From NCBI GenBank assembly GCA_963669405.2, contig CAXXHF010000002.1:1116001-1180000 (forward strand): a DNA stretch of 64,000 nucleotides, in the 5' to 3' direction. The DNA comes from Aureisphaera sp963669405. Its GTDB lineage: Bacteria > Bacteroidota > Bacteroidia > Flavobacteriales > Flavobacteriaceae. A program made the translations under genes and the position numbers. The notes under the pieces were generated by a model. That model made no database searches and was not told the DNA's origin. It saw nothing but the letters and a program-made list of their open reading frames with translations. Of this stretch, positions 26,740-34,499 are shown piece by piece (the first letter of the stretch is position 1; every line of letters starts with the position of its first letter).

Positions 26740-27768
26740 ATGGGATTTTTTGATTTCCTAACTGAAGAAATAGCTATCGACCTTGGAACCGCAAATACTT
26801 TAATCATTCATAATGATAAAGTAGTTGTGGATGCCCCTTCCATAGTTGCTAGAGACCGTACTACCGGAAAAATAATCGCTGTAGGGCGAGAAGCTGCTCG
26901 TATGCAGGGAAAAACACACGAAAACATTAAAACCATTCGCCCGCTTAAAGATGGGGTGATTGCGGATTTTGATGCCAGTGAAAAGATGATCAATATGTTC
27001 ATCAAGGATATTCCTGCCCTTAAGAAAAAACTTTTGACCCCTTCTTTGCGAATGGTTATCTGTATACCCAGTGGTATTACTGAAGTAGAGATGCGAGCGG
27101 TAAAGGAAAGTGCAGAACGTGTAAATGGTAAAGAAGTTTATCTTATTCATGAACCCATGGCTGCAGCTATTGGTATAGGGGTAGACATCATGCAACCCAA
27201 AGGAAATATGGTTGTGGATATTGGAGGAGGTACCACAGAAATTGCTGTTATTGCTCTTGGAGGTATCGTTTGCGACAAATCGGTAAAGATTGCCGGAGAT
27301 GTATTTACCAATGATATTATCTACTACATGCGCACCCAACACAATCTCTATATTGGGGAACGCACCGCAGAAAAAATTAAAATTCAAATTGGAGCTGCAA
27401 CAGAAGATCTAGAATTGCCCCCAGATGAAATGGCAGTTCAGGGACGGGATCTGCTAACAGGAAAACCAAAACAGATTCAAACTTCCTATCGAGAAATTGC
27501 CAAGGCATTGGATAAGTCCATTTTAAGAATAGAAGACTCTGTTATGGAAACCCTATCCCAAACTCCGCCAGAATTGGCAGCAGATATATACAATACTGGG
27601 ATTTACCTAGCTGGTGGGGGGTCTATGCTACGAGGGTTGGATAAGCGCTTGTCCCAAAAAACCGATTTACCCGTGTACATTGCAGAAGACCCATTAAGAG
27701 CTGTAGTAAGGGGAACTGGAATTTGTTTAAAAAACCTCAACAAGTACAAAAGTGTATTGATAAAATAA
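26740..27768 (+). CDS. mreB: rod shape-determining actin-like protein MreB
   Basis: A 342-residue bacterial actin. It shows the phosphate-1 loop (AIDLGTANTLI), the phosphate-2 motif (VVDIGGGTTEIAVIALGG) and the adenosine motif (GIYLAGGGSMLRGLD). An N-terminal amphipathic MGFFDFLTEE may hold filaments to the membrane. MreB directs elongasome synthesis of side-wall peptidoglycan. It leads a five-gene operon, with mreC 13 bases downstream. Confidence 0.98.
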   Translation: MGFFDFLTEEIAIDLGTANTLIIHNDKVVVDAPSIVARDRTTGKIIAVGREAARMQGKTHENIKTIRPLKDGVIADFDASEKMINMFIKDIPALKKKLLTPSLRMVICIPSGITEVEMRAVKESAERVNGKEVYLIHEPMAAAIGIGVDIMQPKGNMVVDIGGGTTEIAVIALGGIVCDKSVKIAGDVFTNDIIYYMRTQHNLYIGERTAEKIKIQIGAATEDLELPPDEMAVQGRDLLTGKPKQIQTSYREIAKALDKSILRIEDSVMETLSQTPPELAADIYNTGIYLAGGGSMLRGLDKRLSQKTDLPVYIAEDPLRAVVRGTGICLKNLNKYKSVLIK

Positions 27769-27781
27769 CAAATAGAGACTC

Positions 27782-28597
27782 ATGCAACAGATCCTATTTT
27801 TCTTTCTTCGGAATAAAAACTTCCTGTTGTTCCTACTTCTGTTCGTTATTTCTCTTGGACTTACCATAAATTCTCATTCTTATCATAAGAACAAGTTTGT
27901 CACTTCAGCAAACTTTCTTTCAGGAGGCGTGTATTCTTTTAAAAGTGGCATTACAGATTACTTCGATCTAGAAACACAGAACGAAATCCTAACTAAGGAA
28001 AATGAACGTTTGCGGGCTATTGTAGCTAACATGGAAATGGAGACTTTCGATACGTTGTCTATAAATACCAATTATAATTTTATAACGGCTAAGGTTATAA
28101 ATAACAACTATGGACATTCTAAAAACTATTTAACCTTAAATAAGGGATATAACGATAGTCTAAAAGTGGATATGGGTGTTATCTCATCACAAGGCGTAGT
28201 AGGAATTGTAAATGCTGTTTCAAATAATTACGCCTCTGTTCAATCCATCTTAAATACCAATAGCCAAGTAGTTGCAAAATTCAAAAAATCAGACCATTTC
28301 GGTTACTTGGAGTGGAACACCAATGAAGCAAATGTGGTTCAGCTTACCGAAATCCCAAGATTAGCTCCTGTAGCTATAGGTGACACCATAGTGACATATG
28401 GTAAATCGACTATTTTTCCGGAAGGGATTCTAATAGGTACTGTGGCAAACTTTAAAAGAGAACCAGATCAAGATTATTATAACATCGATGTGCAATTATT
28501 TACCGATATGACCAGCCTAAAACATGTGTATGTCATTTCGCATCGAGATGCCAAAGAAATAAAGCAGTTGGAAAAGGAAGTTGAAGATGCAGAATAA
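27782..28597 (+). CDS. mreC: rod shape-determining protein MreC
   Basis: A 271-residue protein with one N-terminal membrane helix (residues 12-30), a coiled coil (about 65-95, LTKENERLRAIVANME) and the periplasmic beta-rich MreC core (KVINNNYGHSKNYLTLNKG, GVISSQGVVGIV, TYGKSTIFPEGILIG). In the elongasome it activates PBP2/RodA. Its end overlaps mreD by 11 bases, indicating coupled translation. Confidence 0.95.
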   Translation: MQQILFFFLRNKNFLLFLLLFVISLGLTINSHSYHKNKFVTSANFLSGGVYSFKSGITDYFDLETQNEILTKENERLRAIVANMEMETFDTLSINTNYNFITAKVINNNYGHSKNYLTLNKGYNDSLKVDMGVISSQGVVGIVNAVSNNYASVQSILNTNSQVVAKFKKSDHFGYLEWNTNEANVVQLTEIPRLAPVAIGDTIVTYGKSTIFPEGILIGTVANFKREPDQDYYNIDVQLFTDMTSLKHVYVISHRDAKEIKQLEKEVEDAE

Positions 28598-29096
28598 TAC
28601 CACGCTTGTAAATATCGTACGATTTGTTACCTTGGTTTTGGTACAGGTATTCATTTTAAATCATGTAAATCTTGCCGGTTATATCAATCCGTATTTATAT
28701 CCACTTTTTATTCTTGTCTATCCGCTTACTGGCAATAAGAGTTTACTCATTTTCATTGCCTTTATTTTAGGATTAACCATTGATATGTTTGGTGATTCTG
28801 GAGGAATTCATGCCGCTGCTTGTGTATTTATTGCATGGATACGGCCCGTTGCCCTAAAGTATTCTTTTGGAGTAAGTTATCAATTAAATACACTCAAAAT
28901 AAGTACCGCCCCTTTTTCCCAACAACTCGTGTATATTTTCAGTATGGCCATGCTGCATCATTTGATGTTGTTCTCTATGGAAATTTTTAACGCAAATCAG
29001 ATAATTTTAATTTTAAAGTCAACGTTATTTACAGGAATATTTAGTGCTGTATTAATGGTCTGTTCCGTTTTATTGTTCAGTAGAAAAAGCTCGTGA
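28587..29096 (+). CDS. mreD: rod shape-determining protein MreD
   Basis: A 169-residue integral membrane protein with about five helices, divergent in sequence as MreD proteins are. It keeps the GDSGGIHAAACVFIAWIRP segment near residue 70. The ATG at 28587 was preferred over the TTG six bases earlier. It overlaps mreC upstream, and its stop overlaps the mrdA GTG start. Position in the operon supports the name as much as sequence does. Confidence 0.92.
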   Translation: MQNNTTLVNIVRFVTLVLVQVFILNHVNLAGYINPYLYPLFILVYPLTGNKSLLIFIAFILGLTIDMFGDSGGIHAAACVFIAWIRPVALKYSFGVSYQLNTLKISTAPFSQQLVYIFSMAMLHHLMLFSMEIFNANQIILILKSTLFTGIFSAVLMVCSVLLFSRKSS

Positions 29097-30961
29097 GGAA
29101 ATTTTTACTCTTATTCATTGTTCTTATAACCGGTGTCGTTTTCGCGGGAAGGCTTTTTTATCTTCAAATTTACGATACATCTTTTCAACGATTGTCCGAA
29201 AATAATGCTATAAAAGTAATATACGATTACCCACAGCGAGGCTATATTTTTGATAGAAATGGAACACTCTTGGTTTCCAATCAACCATCTTATGATGTCA
29301 TGGTTATCCCAAAAGATGTAAAGACCTTGGATACCTTAGAGTTCTGTGACTTACTTAAAATTTCTAAGGAGGACTTCGTTACTACCATGAAGAAAGCCCG
29401 AGTCTATTCCCCAAGGTTACCTTCGGTTGTGATTCCTCAATTGACAAAAACAGAATACGCTTCCCTTTCTGAAAAGATGTATAAATACGAAGGGTTTTAC
29501 ATCCAGAAAAGATCATTACGGGACTATCAAGTAAATCATTCGGCCAATGTTTTAGGCAATATTTCTGAAGTAAACGAACGCATCATAAAAGCCAATCCCT
29601 ATTACCAAATGGGTGAATTGATTGGGGTTGGAGGGGTAGAACAGCAATATGAAACCTTTTTAAGGGGACATAAGGGTGTAAAGTACATTCAGAAGGACAA
29701 ATTTAACCGTGATATTGGCCCATATAAGAATAAAAGGTTTGATACCCTACCCGTCAGAGGAAAAGACGTCACCTTGACCATAGATGCTGTTCTTCAACAA
29801 TACGGTGAGGAATTGATGGTCCATAAAAGAGGAGGTATTGTAGCTTTAGAACCTTCTACGGGAGAAATTCTAGCTTTGGTTGCTGCTCCTAATTTTGATC
29901 CTGCTTTATTGGTAGGAAGAGAGCGCTCCAAAAACTTCACTAAGCTCTATTATGATACCATTGCCAAACCTCTTTTTGATCGAGTGCTTCAAGGAGAATA
30001 TCCTCCGGGATCTCCTTTTAAGGCACTTACTTCCTTAATTGGATTACAGGAAGGAGTTATTGACCTGGAAGAAAGGATTTCTTGCCGTGGGGGATACAAT
30101 TATGGAGGAAAAAAACCTTTGGGCTGTCACCATCACAAAAGTCCATTGGCTATGATAGATGGTATTGCCAATTCTTGCAACAGTTACTTTGCCACGGTAT
30201 ACCGCAGAACGATAGACAAATACCCTACGGCTCAGGAAGGTATTGATAGTTGGCGCAAACATTTGGTAAGTTTTGGATTGGGAAATTATCTTGGGTATGA
30301 TCTTCCCGTAGGGAAAAAAGGATTGATTCCAAATTCCGAGTATTACAATCGGTTTTACCAGTATCCCAAATACAATTGGTACACCCCTGCAACAATTTCT
30401 AATGCCATTGGGCAAGGAGAAGTACTTATGACACCCATGCAAATGGTTAATTTTACGGCCGCCATTGCCAACAGAGGATATTACTACAAGCCTCATATCA
30501 TTAAAAAAATATCTGGAATGGACACCATTCCCAATCAATATACACAACGTAACGAGACTACAATTAACCCTGCAAATTTTGAACCTGTAATTGAAGGGCT
30601 TTTCAATGTATATAATTATGGTACTGCGTCTCATCTTAAAATTCCCGGGATTGAAATTTGCGGAAAAACAGGAACTGCAGAAAATTATACCAAAATAAAC
30701 GGTGAACGTATGCAACTTACCGATCACTCTGTTTTTGTAGCCTTTGCACCCAAGGACAACCCTAAAATTGCGATTGCTGTTTTTGTTGAAAATGGATATT
30801 GGGGCTCTAGATGGGCAGGACGCATTGCTAGCCTTATGATTGAAAAATATATAAAGGGTGAAATAACCCGAACCGATTTGGAAAAATTCATTTTAGAAGG
30901 AAGTCTCGAAGAAGAATATGCAAAACCATATACGGGTGAACCTTTTACCATTAATCAATAA
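29093..30961 (+). CDS. mrdA: penicillin-binding protein 2
   Basis: A 622-residue class B PBP with one N-terminal helix, a dimerisation/pedestal domain (about 45-190) and a transpeptidase domain. The active-site motifs are present: SxxK as Ser307-Pro-Phe-Lys (YPPGSPFKAL, where many PBP2 have STFK), SCN (NSCNSYF) and KTG (CGKTGTAEN, Lys525). It cross-links side-wall peptidoglycan with RodA. Translation starts at GTG 29093, overlapping the mreD stop (GTGA). Confidence 0.97.
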   Translation: MRKFLLLFIVLITGVVFAGRLFYLQIYDTSFQRLSENNAIKVIYDYPQRGYIFDRNGTLLVSNQPSYDVMVIPKDVKTLDTLEFCDLLKISKEDFVTTMKKARVYSPRLPSVVIPQLTKTEYASLSEKMYKYEGFYIQKRSLRDYQVNHSANVLGNISEVNERIIKANPYYQMGELIGVGGVEQQYETFLRGHKGVKYIQKDKFNRDIGPYKNKRFDTLPVRGKDVTLTIDAVLQQYGEELMVHKRGGIVALEPSTGEILALVAAPNFDPALLVGRERSKNFTKLYYDTIAKPLFDRVLQGEYPPGSPFKALTSLIGLQEGVIDLEERISCRGGYNYGGKKPLGCHHHKSPLAMIDGIANSCNSYFATVYRRTIDKYPTAQEGIDSWRKHLVSFGLGNYLGYDLPVGKKGLIPNSEYYNRFYQYPKYNWYTPATISNAIGQGEVLMTPMQMVNFTAAIANRGYYYKPHIIKKISGMDTIPNQYTQRNETTINPANFEPVIEGLFNVYNYGTASHLKIPGIEICGKTGTAENYTKINGERMQLTDHSVFVAFAPKDNPKIAIAVFVENGYWGSRWAGRIASLMIEKYIKGEITRTDLEKFILEGSLEEEYAKPYTGEPFTINQ

Positions 30962-32221
30962 ATGAATTCAACAACCCGATATGTAAAATTCGATTGGTTA
31001 ACCATCTTGCTATATGCATTATTGGTAGGTTTTGGGTGGATCAACATTTACTCTGCTTCGCTGGATGATAGCGCTACTCACTTTTTTGATTTTAGCCAAG
31101 TATACGCTAAACAACTCCTATGGATAGGGCTTAGCGTATTAATCATCATTTTTGTTCTGGCGTTGGATTCTAAGTTTTATGAACGTTTCTCCAGTATTAT
31201 CTATCTGGTTTCGTTACTATCTCTTGTAGGCCTCTTTGTCCTTGGGAAGAATATAAATGGAGCCACGTCTTGGTATGCTTTTGGAAGCATGAGTCTACAG
31301 CCCAGTGAATTTGCCAAAGCTGCCACGGCATTGGCCTTGGGAAAATACATTAGTGATATCCAAACCAATATGAAAACGTTTGGGCATCAATTAAAAGCCT
31401 TTTTAATTATTGCAATTCCAGCTCTGATTATAATACCTCAGCCAGACCCTGGAAGCGCCTTAGTATATGCAGCATTCATTTTTCCGATGTATCGCGAAGG
31501 GCTGCACTTTATCTTTTTACTTTTGGGTTTCTTTGCCGCAGCACTCTTTGTAGGCACCTTATTATTAGGTGTTCCTGGTATGGCTGTCGCTATCATTCTT
31601 ACAGCATTGTTACTATTTTTATACAACAAACGAAAACGAAAAACCCGTTGGGCTCCATACACAATTGCTATAGTGACTTGTATTGCATTTACATTATCAG
31701 TAGACTATGTATTCAATAATGTGTTTGAACAACGCCATCGGGATCGTTTCAATATTGTTTTGGGAAAGGAAGCTGACACCCAAGGAATTGGATACAATAC
31801 CAACCAAAGTGAAATTGCTATTGGTAGTGGTGGATGGACCGGAAAAGGTTGGACACAGGGAACGCAAACCAAGGGGAATTTTGTCCCTGAACAACAAACT
31901 GATTACATTTTCACTACCGTAGGAGAAGAATGGGGGTTTTTAGGCTCTATCTTGGTCGTTATTCTATTTGTGTTTCTAATCATTCGGCTTATCATTCTTG
32001 CCGAACGCCAAAAATCACAATTTAGTCGGGTATATGGATACAGCGTAGCTGCTATTCTCTTTATTCACTTTGCAGTAAATATTGGCATGGTAACAGGATT
32101 ATTACCTACTGTAGGTATTCCGTTGCCATTCTTTAGTTATGGAGGTTCTGGATTGTGGGGTTTCACTATTTTGCTTTTCATATTTGTTAGGTTGGATGGG
32201 GCTAATTACTATTATACCTAA
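30962..32221 (+). CDS. rodA: rod shape-determining glycosyltransferase RodA (SEDS family)
   Basis: A 419-residue SEDS protein with about ten membrane helices. Family motifs include YSASLDDS near residue 30, LQPSEFAKAA, the QPDPGSALVY loop with the essential Asp, and the late GIPLPFFSYGGSGLW. It polymerises lipid II into glycan strands with PBP2. Its ATG follows the mrdA stop directly. It is the last gene of the operon. The length is slightly above average because of an insert around residues 215-290. Confidence 0.97.
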   Translation: MNSTTRYVKFDWLTILLYALLVGFGWINIYSASLDDSATHFFDFSQVYAKQLLWIGLSVLIIIFVLALDSKFYERFSSIIYLVSLLSLVGLFVLGKNINGATSWYAFGSMSLQPSEFAKAATALALGKYISDIQTNMKTFGHQLKAFLIIAIPALIIIPQPDPGSALVYAAFIFPMYREGLHFIFLLLGFFAAALFVGTLLLGVPGMAVAIILTALLLFLYNKRKRKTRWAPYTIAIVTCIAFTLSVDYVFNNVFEQRHRDRFNIVLGKEADTQGIGYNTNQSEIAIGSGGWTGKGWTQGTQTKGNFVPEQQTDYIFTTVGEEWGFLGSILVVILFVFLIIRLIILAERQKSQFSRVYGYSVAAILFIHFAVNIGMVTGLLPTVGIPLPFFSYGGSGLWGFTILLFIFVRLDGANYYYT

Positions 32222-32286
32222 TCCAAACCCTCCAACATAAAATAAATTAAGAGTTTCATGAGTTATCTACTGAAACCTTCTTATCA

Positions 32287-32949
32287 ATGCATTTTTGTTT
32301 CAAACCCCACCTTTTACAACTATTTCTATTGCTCTTTTTTCATTCCAGTATAGCACAGACCAGTACAAATGAAGAAGCTTTCATAATATTCAGGAATTAT
32401 TTACATGCAGCCGAAGATTATGCAGCATGTAGAAGTCTAAACCCAAATGAAGATCAGGGATTTCAGGAAAAAATCATAGCTCTTGAGAAACTAACAGGGA
32501 TTGCTTCTTACGATGATGGTTCTTGCTGGACAAATTACACTAGAATTCCCGTTACTTATAATATTGTCGATTGGCACCAATGGTTTCAACTGAATAAAGC
32601 ACAACTTATATTAGATGAAGAGAAAGGGATTTTGAAAACTGCCAACGCCCCCATACCTATAAACAAAAACCCTCAAACTTATTTTCTCCATTTATTATCA
32701 GATATGGAAGAGATGTTTGCAAATGATGATTTTACAATCTCTAAATTTTACTATATCATCATAACATTAGATGCTGTTACTGATTTTAGAAAGACGCACC
32801 ACCGTCTTCGATGTTCTTGTGTGGAAACTGAACAGTCAGTGGCTTTTGTATCACCTCATCATATTACTATTATAAAAGAATGGTATACAAACAACGCACA
32901 CAAACTATATTGGGATACCGAAGAACAAAGATTGGGAGTGACTCCCTAG
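32287..32949 (+). CDS. secreted protein of unknown function
   Basis: A 220-residue protein with a signal peptide (LLQLFLLLFFHSSIAQ, cleavage near residue 24). The mature part is acidic and Trp/Tyr-rich. It contains an early Cys (YAACRSLNPNE), a pair (CSC in RLRCSCVETE) and HHITIIKEW near the end. I recognise no domain or catalytic motif. It has no clear -7 box and no visible LytTR-type repeat. It stands between rodA and the endonuclease at the start of the accessory region. Could be a periplasmic or surface protein; function unknown. Confidence 0.6.
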   Translation: MHFCFKPHLLQLFLLLFFHSSIAQTSTNEEAFIIFRNYLHAAEDYAACRSLNPNEDQGFQEKIIALEKLTGIASYDDGSCWTNYTRIPVTYNIVDWHQWFQLNKAQLILDEEKGILKTANAPIPINKNPQTYFLHLLSDMEEMFANDDFTISKFYYIIITLDAVTDFRKTHHRLRCSCVETEQSVAFVSPHHITIIKEWYTNNAHKLYWDTEEQRLGVTP

Positions 32950-32963
32950 ACTATACAATTCAT

Positions 32964-33779
32964 TTATTTTTTACCCCAAGCCTCAACATTGATACTACGT
33001 TCTAGAGGTTGTTCTATGGTATTGGGGAGGCCTTCTAAAAAATCAATCCCTGTTTTAGCTTCTATAGCGTCTATGGTCGTGACAAAATCAAAGTAGGATT
33101 GACTGGTATCTTTATTAGGAATTAAGAAAGCAATAGCTTTAGGTTGATTTCCAGAATTATCGACTATGATTTTATAGAATTCTTCCGGTACTGAAACATG
33201 TTCATCACCAATTCCTTTCAAGCCATTTTTAAGCACCCCTCCTGTTATAACATATACACCATCATACTGCTTTGCCCAACGGCGTACTTTTTGTTCGAGA
33301 CGGTTCCATATTCCCGAATTAAAGCCATGATCCTGTGGACTGATATTACTGGTAAGGAAGGTTTCATGATAGGCATCATAGGTAAACCGACGAGCACCCG
33401 CAGGACATAAATGTCCACGATCGTATCCCGATTTTTTATAGTTACGCCAATCTGCAGAACCACTTTTCACCTCCTTATCTTCAATAAAATAAGGGCGTTC
33501 AAATTCATTTTGAGAAAGGTGATCTTTCTCAATTTCGTAGGCTACCCATTCTGCCTGTTCGTGTTTTTCAGAATACGAAAGTGTATAGTACACATGTTCT
33601 ACAATGGCTCCGGTAGTAGATGATGGTAAATACTTCTCTCCAAACTCTGAAGACTCAGTCCTTGATTCATTTGTCATTTCTGGATAGTTTTCTTGAGATT
33701 TATCTACGTATTTCTCAAGAAAGAAAAGACCTGTTGTTACCAAAAGCACTAGAAGGATGTAGGTATATTTTCGGTTCAT
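32964..33779 (-). CDS. exported DNA/RNA non-specific endonuclease (NucA/NucB type)
   Basis: A 271-residue beta-beta-alpha metal nuclease. The N-terminal hydrophobic segment (residues 5-22) acts as signal or anchor, so the enzyme is outside the cytoplasm. The catalytic motif DRGH (Asp120 to His123, GYDRGHLCPAGA) is followed by FLTSNISPQDHGFNSG and IWNRLE, giving the metal-binding Asn154 and Glu162. Such enzymes degrade extracellular nucleic acid for nutrients or defence. It is transcribed away from the broken lipoprotein gene, with a 53-base spacer. Confidence 0.93.
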   Translation of the reverse strand: MNRKYTYILLVLLVTTGLFFLEKYVDKSQENYPEMTNESRTESSEFGEKYLPSSTTGAIVEHVYYTLSYSEKHEQAEWVAYEIEKDHLSQNEFERPYFIEDKEVKSGSADWRNYKKSGYDRGHLCPAGARRFTYDAYHETFLTSNISPQDHGFNSGIWNRLEQKVRRWAKQYDGVYVITGGVLKNGLKGIGDEHVSVPEEFYKIIVDNSGNQPKAIAFLIPNKDTSQSYFDFVTTIDAIEAKTGIDFLEGLPNTIEQPLERSINVEAWGKK

Positions 33780-33832
33780 GCAGACAATGTACTATTTTTA
33801 GTATTTTTATAGTGAATATAAATTTTAATTCA

Positions 33833-34346
33833 ATGAAAAAAATAATTTTATGCATCTTACTAGTGATGGGAGCTATTGCTTTTAATGCATGCACTCCAGA
33901 ATCATTATCTTCTACAGAAGTCAGTCCTGACACTGAAGTAGACAAGCCACCACCACCGCCAGAAGACCCACCATTTGGAGGCTGAGAACCTACTGCAGAA
34001 CAAATAGTAAACAACATCGTAGACTATTTGGTTTTTGATAATTGCATGGAATTCTATTTCCCTAATGGATTAAATTTCAGCTATAAAACCTCTAGTATTA
34101 CCAGTACGGCTCACCCACTTACCACAGGAATCCAATAATGGAATCTTACGTATTTATGATCCTATTATAAACGAAGATTATCCACTTGGAGTAAACACCT
34201 TTCCAAAAACAGTGGATGATGCATACGCATTTGAAGGACATATGATCATCATGGCAAGACCTTACAGAATTAATACAGGTCCTATTGCACATCCTTGTTA
34301 TTACGCGGAGTATCCAGATGTAGACTTTACGCTTTTCTTAGACTAG
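33833..34346 (+). pseudogene. broken copy of the paralogous surface-lipoprotein gene at 36522-37319
   Basis: The frame starts with an intact lipoprotein signal (MKKIILCILLVMGAIAFNAC, Cys20) and stops at a TGA (33983-33985) after 50 codons. The following 360 bases are about 95% identical, by my reading, to the 3' half of the gene at 36522-37319. At the stop the intact copy reads GGTGGA where this one reads GGCTGA. A 2-base deletion near 34128 also shifts the frame. The whole N-terminal domain (about 100 residues) is absent, and the signal peptide is not like that of the intact copy. The 120-base regulatory region of the intact genes is missing too. Three independent lesions make a functional product unlikely. 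Confidence 0.88.
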
Positions 34347-34358
34347 AAGAGCGGCTTT

Positions 34359-34404
34359 AATAAATGAAAAAGGTCGCCCAAAAGGGCGACCTTTTTCATT
34401 TATT
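34359..34404 (+). terminator. terminator with a perfect 21-bp stem
   Basis: Two 21-base arms, perfectly complementary, around an AAAA loop at 34380-34383. The GC-rich inner part (GGTCGCCC / GGGCGACC) is followed by T5 and AT-rich outer pairs. It ends the broken lipoprotein unit before the first kinase. Confidence 0.85.
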
Positions 34405-34487
34405 AATCACGATACTATCAATTCTCGTTTTTTATGAATTGTAAGAACTAATAGCCCTCTACAATGAAGGTGCGTTAATGTTTTTGT

Positions 34488-34495
34488 TAAATTTG
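34488..34495 (+). promoter_or_regulatory. possible -7 box (TAAATTTG) of the first sensor kinase
   Basis: TAAATTTG matches TAnnTTTG and ends four bases before the ATG, so transcription would start at or next to the start codon. The same arrangement is present before the second kinase (37460-37467), within the duplicated block. No -33 element is clear. Confidence 0.35.
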
Positions 34496-34499
34496 ATTA

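Noticed and set aside
26800..27387. A 195-codon minus-strand frame inside mreB.
   Set aside because: Antisense to a highly conserved gene; the translation resembles no protein family.
30044..30727. A 227-codon minus-strand frame inside mrdA.
   Set aside because: Antisense to the conserved transpeptidase domain, with no recognisable protein features.
33620..33985. A longer open frame through the start of the broken lipoprotein gene, beginning inside the opposite-strand nuclease gene.
   Set aside because: The upstream residues are antisense to the nuclease coding region. The lipoprotein signal at 33833 is the natural start.
33983..33985. Possible programmed read-through of the TGA in the broken lipoprotein gene.
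   Set aside because: A 2-base deletion follows about 145 bases later, so read-through would still not give the conserved C-terminus. No selenocysteine signal is seen.
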